Shown piece after piece: positions 22,039-33,918 of a DNA stretch of 64,000 nt (position 1 is its first letter; the number at the start of each line of letters is the position of its first letter). The stretch spans positions 682,001 to 746,000 of the forward strand of contig JAPFFF010000023.1 in the NCBI GenBank assembly GCA_039105265.1. Direction: 5' to 3'. The position numbers were made by a program, and so were the translations under genes. Below the pieces are notes generated by a model. It did no database searches and was not told the origin of the DNA. It saw only the letters and a program-made list of their open reading frames with translations. The stretch is from Tritrichomonas musculus (Eukaryota; Parabasalia; Tritrichomonadida; Tritrichomonadidae).

Positions 22039-23568
22039 CCGTTAAAATTTTATATACATTTATTTTCGCGTGGTGTAAAATTTACGTTAAGAAAATTCAA
22101 TGAATTGTTCAGAAAAAATTTGAGAGTGAAAAATTTTTGGCTATTCAAAAAAAGACAATTCTTTTTTTAGCCTCTCAATTCTTTTAAAACTTGATCAAAA
22201 TTTTACGTTTATTTCCGTTTATTATTTTTTTATGATTAAAAATGCGATATTTTGAAAGATATAATTGTTGTCAAAGATTATCCTTTTGTATTTATGATAT
22301 ATACCAATATTAGATTTTTTAGCTATGTTTATTTCAACTAGTCAAAAAATGGAATTATATCATATCTTAAAAAACTTTTTATATGATCAATATAAATAGC
22401 CCATATCTATTTCACTTATGATTAACAGATGCTGCTCTATATAAAAGTTGTGCCATATTTTGAAAATATGATTTTATCTTTTCGTTTATCTCAAAAAGTT
22501 CATACAAAAAATCATATAAATCAACTTTTTTTCAATGATTTTAAGGAATTCGGCAGCATAATTCCTACATTAAAAAATACTCATGATTGTTTATCAATAG
22601 CTTGAGTAAGAACAGATTTTATTTTTTGATCGTTTATAATTTTTTTTAAAAAATTTTTTTTCTGCTTAAACCGTGTTTAAAAAAGTAAAATGTTAATTAT
22701 ATTTTATAATAAATATATTTATTTAATTATTTTCATATTTAATGCATTTTTTCACATACTTTTCAATCAAATTTTTTTAAAATTTTTGATAACTCTAAAA
22801 ATTTTTAAAAATTTGATTGAAAAATGTTGAATTTAAAAGGAAAAAAATATGTTTTTTATTTAGAACATAAAGTATTCTTTGTTTATGAAGAAGATTGAAT
22901 ATCATAAAGAAAATTTTAGAGATTATAATTCTATTGAAATTAAAATGAAAAAAAAAATGAGATAAAATAAGCCAAAAAAGGAAAAAACAGGTACAAAGAA
23001 TAAAATATGTAAAATCCTATGAGATTTTTATTAAAAAATTTGGAGATACGAGTTTTGAATGTGGGTTAAGAAATATGAGCTAAGTATGCGACAAAATCCA
23101 AATTATATTGAGCGATATCTAATAAAATTCTTGAGATTCTTTAAAAATTAAAGGTAAATTCTGTTTGAGAAAAAAAAAAATCGAAAATAATTGAAAAAAA
23201 ATGTCAAACTGGTAAGAGATACGATTTGATTCGAATGAACTTGAAGTTAATTGGTCTAATATTGAGCCTAAAGATCTAAAATCAGGGAAAACTTGATCTG
23301 TTTGTCTATTGTAAAAATAATGAAAATACGATCACTCTTTCAAATTTGAATTAATGACGGTTTTTGTGAAATTAAAAAAAAAAAATGAATATTTATTTTC
23401 TTTAAATTATTTCATAAAAAAGAATAAATTAAAGATAAAAAGATCCAAAAAAACCTTCACTATCAATTTTTTGAGAATGACAATTCTTTATTGAAAGAAT
23501 TGAGAGCAAAATTTTTTTAACGTAAATTTTACACCACGCGAAAATAAATGCCTATAAAATTTTAACGG
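22039..23568. mobile_element. 1.53-kb inverted-repeat element
   Basis: Inverted ends of about 57 bp (22039-22095 and 23512-23568) match with about three mismatches. They begin CCGTTAAAATTTTATA and contain TTTTCGCGTGGTGTAAAATT. TA lies outside both ends. The inside is AT-rich without a frame of note. It lies in the 5.7-kb element and is probably a TA-targeting non-autonomous transposon. Confidence 0.75.
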
Positions 23569-24141
23569 TAAATGAAAAAAAGAAAACTATCCAAAAGTAT
23601 TCCTATAGAGTTAAATTGAACAATTCATATGAAAATAATTCATTTGATTACTGCGACCAAGGTCATACATGCGTGTATTAGCATTTCATTTCAATTTGAT
23701 ATCTGCCAGAAACAAAGACAAATAAAAATAATAGCTACATGACTATTTTCTGGGCTTAATAGACATACTTTTGGCTACAAATCACTAAAAATGAAAAAAA
23801 TTCTGATATAAAAAATAAGTTTTTTTGCTAATATGATATTCTAATTAATGTACAGTGAATTGAGATTATGATCATGTAGAACACATCATCGATAAAAGTC
23901 TGTATTACCTCGAGCTTGCTGTATATATGAATGCTTTAATATAAAAAAAAAAGATTTTCAATAAATAAATGGTCATACGTTTATTGTTTTTTAAACAAAT
24001 TCTATTGATATATTTTGAATAGATAAATGGCCTGCTGATTTTGTCCTTTTTGGAGTCTACCAATTTGAATAAAAAAATTTTTGCGTAATTGAAATTTGGA
24101 ATAAAATTTTTTGCTTATTTGAAAAAAAAAATTTTGGCAAT

Positions 24142-24298
24142 GATATGTCTCAATTCACTCAAAAATGAATGTGAGCTAAGAACAAATTTATTATTATATG
24201 ATATCATACCAATTCTCAAAGATATTCAATATAGTGAATTAAATGATCAATTATGTGATGCATCTATCGAAAATGTCATAAGTTTTGTCACAAAATAA
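24142..24298 (+). CDS. Short open frame of 51 residues, uncertain
   Basis: From the ATG at 24142 a 51-residue frame (starting MICLNSLKNECEL) has a normal, non-repetitive composition. The frame is open further upstream but has no ATG there. It sits in the right part of the 5.7-kb element and could be a relic of a longer gene. No family is recognised. Confidence 0.2.
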
Positions 24299-24988
24299 AT
24301 ATAAAAACTCTTTAAAGGACAAGTGAAAATTATAATCATAATTATTTTTATCAAAATTAATTAAAATTTTCTTTTTCTTTTATTTTTTTATTCAATATTT
24401 TTTTTTATTTTTAAATTTTTTTTCACATGATTTAATTGTTTTTGCTCAAAATTTTTTTCAAATTAATACAGGTTAATACTTTAGACCAAAAACCGTTTTC
24501 GCAAAAAATTTTTTTGTGAAAAATTGATCACAATTTCTGCGGTAAAATTTTATTTATGGAAAAATTAATTTTTTTTTGGAAAAAATGCACACAATAATAA
24601 TTTTTTTGATCGAAGCTAATTCGGAATAGATTTTTTTATCAAATGATTTGCTAATTATTTCGTGCTAGCCCTATATATGATATACTTTTCATAATCATAT
24701 GAAAACAATAAAATATGCTCTTATCACTTCAATTGATTCTATTGTAGGATTTAAATAATTGTTCCATTAATGTAATATTATTAATATAATATTACAGTCT
24801 GCACATTTCAAATCGGTCCTTTTAACGGATATTTGACCATAAATTGGCCTTTATTATATCAAACTTTTATTATAAAGAGGATGAAATGTGCTTGCTTATA
24901 TAAATAGAAGTTTGAAATTATAGCTTTATGCACACATAAATGTAAGATAAGCTAGACAGATAAACCTTTATAAGATAAATTATATATT

Positions 24989-26824
24989 TTATTCAATTTT
25001 CTTAACTAGAGTTGTTGAATTAAGAGCAAGAAGAGGCTTACTAGCATTTATTAAAAATGGAACAGGTGTATTAACTTGTGACAAAGAGCATCCCTTGAAT
25101 ATACCGACTCCGAAAGTCACATTTGCTGCCAAAATTGTTGCATTTGTTAATGATGTACAATTACTGAAAGCTTGGGATCCCAATTGCCATACTGCAGGTG
25201 GAATAGTTATCTCTTTAAAGGATGAACAGCCACTGAAGGCATAATTGCCAATATTTACAACTTTTGGAGGAATTTCCACTTTTTCTAAGGAAGTACAACC
25301 CATGAAGGCTTCCTTTCCAATGTCTTTCACTGAGTCCGGAATTTTAATATCAGTTAATGAAGTACATTCACTAAATGCACCATCATTGATCGATTTGACA
25401 GAAGGAGGAATTTCAACTGTCTTTAATGATGTGCATTTCCTAAATGTTGAAGATTTGATTTCATTAATGGATGTTGATAATTGAACAGATTGTAATGAAG
25501 AACATTCTTTAAACGCTTCTTTGCCAAGAAAAGTGACTGATGATGGAATCTCGAATTGAGATAATGAAGTACATTGACTAAAGGCACTATCACCAATTGA
25601 TAAGAGGGAAGATTCAATTTTGACTTCTTTTAATGATGAACATTGATGAAATGAAAATGCTTCAATTTTCATTACTGATGATGGAATCGTAATTTGAAGT
25701 AATGATTTACATTGAGCAAAAACAGCTGATTCAACTGTATTGAGGGAAGTTGGAATTGTTACTTCTGCTAATGATTGGCAATTGTTAAAGGCGTTATCGC
25801 CTATAGACATAATCGAATTTGGAAGATCAATTTTTTGTAATTGTAAACATGATTTGAAAGCGTTGCTTCCAACTGATTTTACTGAAGAAGGAATTGTTAT
25901 TTCATTTAACGCTTCACATGAGCTAAATGAATGGAATCCTATAGATGTGACTGATGATGGAATTGAAACTTTAGCTAAAGTTTTGCAATCACAAAATGTG
26001 TATTCACTAATAGATTCAATGCCATCTGGAATTTCAATTTCAGTAAGTGAAAAGCAACCGTTGAAACAGTATCTTCCAATTTTGGTAACAGTGGATGGTA
26101 TTGAAATTTTTGCTAATGATGAACATCCAGAAAATGTTGAATTTTCGATAGCAGTAATTGAATTTGGAATGTTAATGTCTGTAAGTGAAGAACAATCTTG
26201 AAAACAACTTTCACCTATAGATGTTACTGCTTCTGGAATTGCAAGTTTAGTTAGTGCTGAGCATCCTTTAAATAATTTACTTCCTAATTTGGTAACGGTA
26301 CTAGGAATTGCTATATCAGTTAGCGATTTACATCCTTCAAATGTTGAATCTTCAATTGATGTAATCGTTGAAGGCAAAGTTACTTTTGTAATTGATGAAC
26401 ATCCATCAAATGCATGAGCTTTGATAGATGCTACTGATTGATCAATAACGACTTCATTAATTAGTTGATCATTTTTAAATTCTACTCCAATTTTCTTTTT
26501 CTGTGTAACAATAATTATAATTTTAGCTTTTGATAATTCTTTTTTCTTCAACTTTGATAGAATGTCGTAAATTTTTTCATAAACCTTAGAAGAGTAATTA
26601 ATCTCTATTGAAATGTCATCAAAAAAATTAAGAATTTGAGCTATTTCAGGAGAATCAAGTGTATGATCACAATATAACAAGTTTGTTTGTTCGAATTTAA
26701 TATAAATATTTTTTGATTCTGAATTTTGTTTTTCACAAACTTCTTTGAAATAATCTTGGGTATCTTGCGAAAGAGATTCAAAGCCTTTTATTTGGCTCAA
26801 TTCATTAAAGACAGTCTCTGTCAT
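24989..26824 (-). CDS. BspA-like leucine-rich repeat protein, likely cytosolic
   Basis: A 611-residue protein. Residues 1 to about 125 form a non-repeat domain without a signal peptide (MTETVFNELSQIKG..), followed by about 20 TpLRR repeats (pattern LTEIEIPSSVTSIGxxAFxxCSSL) up to about 590. There is no membrane segment. Trichomonads have many such proteins lacking both signal peptide and anchor; they may act inside the cell or leave by another route. The ATG is backed by a TCATTT initiator 13 bases upstream. Repeats here are of the common CSSL type, clearly different from the CSGFTG type of the giant gene near 4-10 kb, so the two are not recent copies. Confidence 0.9.
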   Translation of the reverse strand: MTETVFNELSQIKGFESLSQDTQDYFKEVCEKQNSESKNIYIKFEQTNLLYCDHTLDSPEIAQILNFFDDISIEINYSSKVYEKIYDILSKLKKKELSKAKIIIIVTQKKKIGVEFKNDQLINEVVIDQSVASIKAHAFDGCSSITKVTLPSTITSIEDSTFEGCKSLTDIAIPSTVTKLGSKLFKGCSALTKLAIPEAVTSIGESCFQDCSSLTDINIPNSITAIENSTFSGCSSLAKISIPSTVTKIGRYCFNGCFSLTEIEIPDGIESISEYTFCDCKTLAKVSIPSSVTSIGFHSFSSCEALNEITIPSSVKSVGSNAFKSCLQLQKIDLPNSIMSIGDNAFNNCQSLAEVTIPTSLNTVESAVFAQCKSLLQITIPSSVMKIEAFSFHQCSSLKEVKIESSLLSIGDSAFSQCTSLSQFEIPSSVTFLGKEAFKECSSLQSVQLSTSINEIKSSTFRKCTSLKTVEIPPSVKSINDGAFSECTSLTDIKIPDSVKDIGKEAFMGCTSLEKVEIPPKVVNIGNYAFSGCSSFKEITIPPAVWQLGSQAFSNCTSLTNATILAANVTFGVGIFKGCSLSQVNTPVPFLINASKPLLALNSTTLVKKIE

Positions 26825-26833
26825 CCCTATAAA

Positions 26834-26839
26834 AAATGA
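26834..26839 (-). promoter_or_regulatory. Initiator of the 611-residue BspA-like gene
   Basis: TCATTT on the minus strand, A+1 at 26837, 13 bases before the ATG. Confidence 0.55.
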
Positions 26840-27240
26840 TATAAATTTTTTGAAGAATAATTAATATTCTAAATATAATAACCCTGATCTTTTTAAAATA
26901 ACAAATATTTTTATATAAATATCTTAAAAAAATAATATCTTTAAATTTACTTTTTTTGAATATAATTTTTCAAAATTATCAAGATATTTATATTTTTAAA
27001 TTTGAAAGCTATTCAATTTTGATAGGTAGCTGGATGATTTTGTTTGAGGTTTATCAAAATTGCCCGATAAAAAATAAAATTAAATGAATTATTTTTAAAA
27101 ATATCTCAATTTGATCTATGCTTTAGGGTTTTTATATTTATAGCATTTAATAACCATTATTAAGAAAATTATTTCAAAAAATGAAAAGACAATAACGATT
27201 ATTATAAATTCAATTTCTCATTATCTCAATAATTTTGAAA
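26840..27240. other. AT-rich intergenic stretch
   Basis: Upstream flank of the BspA-like gene; nothing recognised. Confidence 0.5.
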
Positions 27241-27549
27241 TATAGTTTGACGATAAACCGGTCGACATCACGAAAAACTGGTCGACATCATCAACTTTTT
27301 CATTAAACTCATAGAAATACTCTGAATACTTTTCTATGATGCTTATTCAAAAACCGGTAGACATTAAAAAATTTTAAAAATTTTTTAGAACTTTTTAAAA
27401 AGATATTTGAGTTATATTTGAGAGCCTTTTCAATATCATTTTTCATTCAATTTTGAACATCTTTATGAAATATTTGAGTGCGATTTTATGAAAAAGTTTA
27501 CGATGTCGACCGGTTTTTCTGATGTTTACTCGTTTATCGTCTTACTATA
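27241..27549. mobile_element. MITE of about 309 bp with repeated CCGGTCGACAT motifs
   Basis: Inverted ends of about 65 bp: the left begins TATAGTTTGACGATAAAC, the right (read inward) TATAGTAAGACGATAAAC. Both contain ACTTTTTCAT further in. The motif CCGGTCGACAT or close variants occurs four times inside. TA flanks both ends if the element starts TAGT. No frame. It lies about 360 bp upstream of histone H4. Confidence 0.7.
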
Positions 27550-27757
27550 TAAATAATCGATGATTCTTTTCAAAATATTTTTTACAACATTAATTCTGAA
27601 TAATATTATTTTTAATGCAGTTTATTCCTTCAAAAATAGAAAAACTTACAAAAAAATAATAAAAATATACCGCCAAGTTAGGCGCCATTTCTAAAAAACC
27701 ATATTACACCATCAAAAAAATATTCAACCATTTTAATATTTCATTTAATTATATTTG

Positions 27758-27855
27758 GTGTAAAACGACATCATCACATGCCTATTTATACCCATAAATT
27801 TTGATCGGAGATCAAATAAACACTCAATTTCTTCTCTTAGGGTGTAAAATGACAT
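27758..27855 (+). promoter_or_regulatory. Candidate H4 upstream elements (direct repeat)
   Basis: GGTGTAAAACGACAT (27758-27772) and GGTGTAAAATGACAT (27841-27855) are 83 bases apart and end 54 bases before the H4 ATG. They may be binding sites for S-phase histone transcription; this is inference from position only. Confidence 0.4.
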
Positions 27856-27885
27856 GTAAAGTTAAATGATTGTTTTTAATCCTAA

Positions 27886-28215
<330 letters not shown>

Positions 28216-28550
28216 ATGCCAATAATTAATTGATTTATGTAATTTAATAAATATTTTCATTTCATTTTCTCTTATATCTTGCACAACGTTTTTAGATAGT
28301 AAAAAATTAATTACTAGCTTTGTTGTTTTAAGGTTGATTTGATACTTTAAATTGATAGATTAAGAATGAATTATTTATACATATAAACATTATTGCATCA
28401 AATTATATAATTCAAATAAAAAGATTTTTTAAAAGAAATTTTGCTTTAAAATTGTATTTAATAATTTTTATCATTATCGGATATGAAATACTATAATAAA
28501 TATATTCGATAAGATAAAATAATATCACACGATTTCAATAAAAAAATAAA
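28216..28550. other. AT-rich intergenic stretch
   Basis: Between the converging H4 and BTB-F5/8C genes. No gene seen. Confidence 0.6.
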
Positions 28551-30074
28551 TTACTCACCAATGATTTGTCCATAAAACTCTAATTTACCAATGGAAAAAG
28601 TATTGGAACCATTAAAAGCTGGCGTTTCAGTAGCGATTCTAATGAAGCGAAACGGCTTTGTCATCTGAACATTGAATAATTTAGTCAAGTCTTGCCCATT
28701 CAGCTCAGTCACATTGCTCTGCTCATCGATTTTGTCCCACTTGCTCCCATCATCTGAGATCTCCATCCTCCAACTCTTCAGATAATCGTCAACTCCACGG
28801 CCACTTGACTTAAGTTGGTAGGCGTTGATTTGGATCTTCCTTGACTTGAAGTCGTACTGAATCCACCTCGGCGAAGGACTTGGGTTGACATGCACCCATC
28901 CTCCTGCGCTATTGAAGTCAACAAGGCTTCTAATGTCTCCACAGCACAAATTGGAGCACGTTATATCGATGGCCTTGTTTTGGAAGACATTTCCGTTTGT
29001 CACTTGAGTCAGGTGCGAGATGATGCCGCCGAAGTTGTTACTTCCATTGAAAAAGTAGCCCTTAGACAATGAATACTTGTGATTTCCTTTCTCTTTATTC
29101 TCAACAGGAAGAATCAGGCGTTTCTTGATTCTTTCCCAAATTATTTCATTGATGCTGTCAAAACCGACTTCATTCAAAAAGTTTTGAATTCCTTCTTCAC
29201 TCAAGTTTTCATACTCAATGCAATGAAGGAAAAACTCATCGTTGCTCAAACCGTTTTCAAGGATATAACGTCTACGATTTAGCAGCAGATTTAATAATGA
29301 ATCTTCGTCTTTGATTGTCAAATCTGGCGATTGAAGGACGTCCTCAAAAATTGAAGAATTCAATGTGAAAAAAAGTGACTCTTCAATATCATTGAAATTA
29401 GTAGCAATTTCTTTAATAAGACTGCTGTATTCCTGTCCTAAATAATCTTTTATTAATATTGGAATATTTTCATCATTGTTGCTATTTTGAATTAAATTGT
29501 GAATGCTCACAATTTTTTCAATTGAATTTATTTTTTTGATTTTTTTTTCAATTATCTCTTTTGGACTTGCTTTTTGGGACTGTTGGGAATTAGTATCTTG
29601 GTTTGTGTACAAAAATAAGCTCGAATAGAATTGCTGCTTTAATTCTTCATTTCCAAGTGATTCGATCAATAATAAATAATAATAAATTTTGCAATTTGCG
29701 TAGTTTGGGTCAGTGGATTGTGAAACATCTTCAAGTTCTTGAACCATTTCTTGAACATTGCTTTCTGTAATCTCGATTTGTTCTCCTTGAACTAACTTTT
29801 GTAGAAATGTAAGAATTATTTGATCATAAGATGCTTGATTTTGATCTGAATTATTCAACTTCTTTGTTACTTTGGTGATATCTGCATTAATAATAAAATA
29901 ATCAAGTGTGGGATCATCAATAAGCATTTGGGAAACTTTGGGGGATAATAATGCAGCAGCAAATTTGTGACATCTGACATCTTTACCATTAACAATAAAA
30001 CAAAATTCATCATTTCCTTTGAATTTTGATGCTTCTACAAAATATTTTGTGGAAAGCTTTAATACAATACTCAT
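28551..30074 (-). CDS. BTB-like and F5/8 type C (discoidin) domain protein
   Basis: A 507-residue protein. The N-terminal region (about 20-130) looks like a BTB/POZ domain: FCFIVNGKDVRCHKFAAALLSP. The middle is helical and unassigned. The last 160 residues form an F5/8 type C (galactose-binding-like) domain with IQYDFKSRKIQINAYQLKS, LKSWRMEISDDGSKW and PFRFIRIATE. This pairing is common in trichomonads; function is unknown. There is no signal peptide, so the discoidin fold probably acts inside the cell, unlike in animals. The 3' half is richer in G+C than the 5' half. A second protein of the same plan lies at 52364-54133. Confidence 0.85.
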   Translation of the reverse strand: MSIVLKLSTKYFVEASKFKGNDEFCFIVNGKDVRCHKFAAALLSPKVSQMLIDDPTLDYFIINADITKVTKKLNNSDQNQASYDQIILTFLQKLVQGEQIEITESNVQEMVQELEDVSQSTDPNYANCKIYYYLLLIESLGNEELKQQFYSSLFLYTNQDTNSQQSQKASPKEIIEKKIKKINSIEKIVSIHNLIQNSNNDENIPILIKDYLGQEYSSLIKEIATNFNDIEESLFFTLNSSIFEDVLQSPDLTIKDEDSLLNLLLNRRRYILENGLSNDEFFLHCIEYENLSEEGIQNFLNEVGFDSINEIIWERIKKRLILPVENKEKGNHKYSLSKGYFFNGSNNFGGIISHLTQVTNGNVFQNKAIDITCSNLCCGDIRSLVDFNSAGGWVHVNPSPSPRWIQYDFKSRKIQINAYQLKSSGRGVDDYLKSWRMEISDDGSKWDKIDEQSNVTELNGQDLTKLFNVQMTKPFRFIRIATETPAFNGSNTFSIGKLEFYGQIIGE

Positions 30075-30120
30075 TTTAGTTATGGCAAAAAAATATTAAT
30101 TTTTTTTTAAAAAATAAAAA

Positions 30121-30202
30121 CGACACGAACCAGATTCGAACTGATGAGGGATAAACCCATGGGGACTCAAATCCCACGCCTTAACCACTCGGCCATCGTG
30201 CC
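30121..30202 (-). tRNA. tRNA-Ser (anticodon UGA)
   Basis: A class II tRNA of 82 nt. The acceptor GGCACGA pairs with TCGTGTC with one G-U pair, the discriminator is G as in eukaryotic serine tRNAs, the long variable arm is GGG-TTTAT-CCC, and the T loop is TTCGAAT. The anticodon TGA reads from 30169 down to 30167. Base pair 31-39 is A-C, a mismatch at the top of the anticodon stem. A T-rich tract follows for Pol III termination. Confidence 0.93.
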
Positions 30203-30205
30203 TAC

Positions 30206-33200
30206 GTTTGATTTAAAATAATAAACAATAAATAAATGATCTTTCTAGTTAGATAAAATTCGTTTAAAGCAATCTATCTAACAATTTTTTATTCATTCAA
30301 ACTAATGGATGACTTGCTTAATTGATATATACTTCAATTTTTTATTTCTTCAAAATTCATTTTTTTTTAATTGACCAACTTTTACAAATTTGATTGGACT
30401 CAAATGTTTTTTTGATTGGTTAAATATTGAATCTTTTTCTTGGAAATTTTTTTAGTAATATAATAATATTTCATGTTTATTTTATTTTATAAATTAGTCT
30501 TTTTATATATATTAAATTGCATTATGAATAATAAGTGTAAATAATGATTTATGGGCAAATATTTTGAGTAGTGATTTTTACATCAAATGAAGTTTTTTGA
30601 AGCAATGAATAAAATTAAATATTAGCAAATCAAATATATATACATGTATTTATTACTGAATATATGTTAGAATTAATAATTCGTCAATTCTTTCATAAAA
30701 TTGAGAAATCTGAGATTTTTGCCATCTATTTGAAAAAATTTCGCAATTTAGATATATTTTATTTAATATATTATAATATATATCTTTATATTTATTTTTA
30801 ATCATTTGTAAAAAATAAAATTCACATTTTACTCGATGATCACCAATATTTTTATATTTTTTTTATTTTTGAAATTTAAATAAAGGAGATTGGGTAACCG
30901 TTTTTCGTACGTTAAAATAGCTTAAAAATGCTTTAATATCTTTTTATAAAAACAAGAAAAAGCAAAATTCTTGAAATATATTAGTTCTTTATATTAGGTA
31001 AAATAATATATAATGATATATTACGTAATTATTTTAAGTGTGTTGAAATAATTGAATAATGATATTTTTTTTTATTCATCCAAAGGACATGTAGATTAAT
31101 AATTTTGATATTTTATTTTAGTACTAAATGATAAAATGATATTATATCTTTAAAATAAAACTTATGGTAGACTTAAAAATTTCCATATCTTTTTTTTGGT
31201 TTTTGCAATCCTGAGGAAAAATCATTTTTGCTATGAATTTATTTAAATTGATATTTTATTTTGTACGACAATTAGTGTTGATAATTCTATTAGATTATAA
31301 TTATTGTTTTTTTGGATAGTGAATTTTTATTATGAAATAAAATATTTTTAATAAATATTTATTTAATAGAACGCATTCAATATATTATTCGCATTTTGGA
31401 GTTGAAATAGTAATAATTGCATGATTTCATCTCTTTTTAGAAAAATCAATTTTTTCGGAAAAATTATAACAGATAATTATTATATGTAATTATATCAAGT
31501 AAATATAAATATTTATCAGTTGAATAAATCAATTAATTGGGATATTTATATGATTAAATGATGTTTGGATGTTCTATGATTTTTTAATATTAAATTGTAA
31601 TAGTAAAACACATTATTATCTTTAATATAAGAAAAATTCATATGTAAATTTACTAAATACATAAGTAAATTCAGAATGATAAATGAATAAAATAAAAAAA
31701 TTGAGAATAATAAATAAAATATCGTTCAATTTGACCACTTTTTGAATTATTTTTATACTTTGATATTTTTCTTTTATTTGTCGATATATCGATTTTTTTT
31801 CTGTGTATTTACACCATTTCTATCAAACATGTAAAAACGTTTAGAATTAAAATTCGTACGTTAGTTCTGAAAGTTAAACTTTTTGATAGCTTTGATTTTT
31901 AAAACATGAATAATGTTTTTCCCCTAGGATAGCTTTTTTTGGTCTATATAAAAACCAATATAGTATATAATATTTCAATATGAAGTAGAAACGACGATTT
32001 TCAATAACCGCCAAAGTCGTGTTCATTTATTTACATCTATATTTGAATTAATATAATGATAATAACTATGATTTTATTATTTTTTATTAATTTATTTAGT
32101 ATATAAATAATAATGTATGCAAATAAAAATTTATTTATAATTATTATAAAAAGATATTAACTCAAAAAATATTTGAATGTGATTTTTGAATTATGAAAAT
32201 TGATAAGTATATCTTTTCTTTTTGTTTAGTTTATACGTTATTCTATGAATTTTTTGTAAAAATATAAAATTTATTATTAGAAAAAGTGAATGCTTTTTCA
32301 GGGGATTTCTCTCTTTTCTATATAACCGCTATTTTACATGTAAAATAAACCATACAAATATTTCCTCAGAATACATATTCAAAATTTTGAATTCAAACCG
32401 TATTATTGAAAATTGTAATATATCAATATATAACATAAATATAAAAATGAAATATAGATATCAACATTAAATAAATATATAAACAATGTAAAATCAAATA
32501 AATCAAATAAAAACAACATTTTAATATAAATATATTTGTTTTAAATTTTGTATTAGGATATTTTTTTTTTTTATTATATTATATCTTATTGATGAATTAT
32601 TAATATTTATTTAAAAATGATATTAATTGTAAGCAAATAACAGCACAAATGAATCGATAATAATTATATGATAAAACATATTAAATAATCAAGTATTTAT
32701 TGTTAAATAATTCAATGATATCACACAAATTTTGCGAGACTTATGATTCTTTTCTCAATTTTTTAATAATCATATTCTCTAAATATACATAAATAAATGA
32801 AAACATACAAGAAACCATTTTTTTAAACTTGCTTGAGATTATCATAAAATGAAATATTCAAACTTAAGGAGCTTAATTTTGAAATAATAAACAGAATCTA
32901 ATCTATTATTTCTATGTTTATTCGACAAATATCGCAAAATTCATTTTTGAAAGCACAAATTAAGACATTAAAAGGCCAAAAACATCAGAAAAAAGATCAA
33001 AATCCAAGTTTATTGAATCCAATATTTATTCAAGATTCACAATTAAAAGAAAAGAAACCTCTTTTTGAAATTCGAAATATCAAAATGAATCATAAGTAAT
33101 GATCATTTAAAAAATCATACTTTACAACTCTAAAAAGAGTTTTTGGTGAATATTCAAAACTTTTATTAGAAAATTCTCAAATTGAAAAGAGATGGCTTTC

Positions 33201-33918
33201 CATTCAAAAATGAAAATGATAAATTGCGTATGTAAATAGTTAAAACTCAAGAGTATTATAATAAAAAATTTTTTATGATGATAATAAAAAAAAAAAACGA
33301 TTTATTCGTTAAAAAATATTCGTTATTTTCATTTAATGAATAGATTTCTTTGAAATTTTTTTATACTTTGAATCTTTTCTATATATAGAAGAGAAAATTT
33401 TTCATAGTTTAAAATAATACAAAAATATTTTTTTTTTATTTTTTTAATTAATATTTATAATATTGCATTATTTCTTTTAATATTTGTATTTTTATATATA
33501 AACGGTCTCTTTTCATTTTAAGAATTTCATCTTATCTTTAATGGAATTTATATTTCTTTAATAATATAATAATATTACATTATTTATTTTCATAATAAAT
33601 TGATTCAAATGATATTCAAAATAAAAAAAATATTATTGAATATTTTGTGAAGTTTAAAATGATTTTCTCAAAAAAAGTTCCAAAGTTCACAAATTGATAC
33701 TAGTTTATATTTATTATTTCCCTTTAATTAAAATACGAATCTATAAAAAATTTGAATTGTAAATTTTGTTCATAGTTGGAGAAAATATCATTTATTTTAA
33801 TTTATTTATTTAAATCATCCAAAAAAATACGAAGAGAAAAAATACGTTATTAACAATTGGATGAAAAGTAATTAAATTTTCAATACAAAAACAAATAAAT
33901 ATAATATTTTAGAATTAT
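30206..33918. other. 3.7-kb AT-rich stretch without a recognised gene
   Basis: The longest gene-free stretch outside the transposon cluster. It lies between tRNA-Ser and the adenylyl cyclase. I see no repeat ends and no credible frame; a 61-codon ATG frame at 32914-33099 was judged unsupported. Confidence 0.5.

Larger units (their letters stand above)
19011..24673. mobile_element. 5.7-kb inverted-repeat element carrying nested elements
   Basis: The ends are imperfect inverted repeats: 19011-19176 on the left and 24488-24673 on the right. Shared landmarks, read inward, are TAGGGCTAGCA, GAAATAATT, CCGCAGAAATT and GCGAAAACGGTTTT. TA lies outside both ends, as expected for TA-targeting (Tc1/mariner-like) elements. 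The inside is nearly gene-free. It contains at least two more inverted-repeat elements (20645-21631 and 22039-23568). No transposase is seen. Confidence 0.55.

Noticed and set aside
25740-26201. 153-codon open frame on the plus strand
   Set aside because: Antisense shadow of the LRR repeats of the 611-residue BspA-like protein.
32914-33099. 61-codon ATG frame in the large gene-free stretch
   Set aside because: No initiator, Lys/Gln-rich composition and no family; more likely chance or an old relic.
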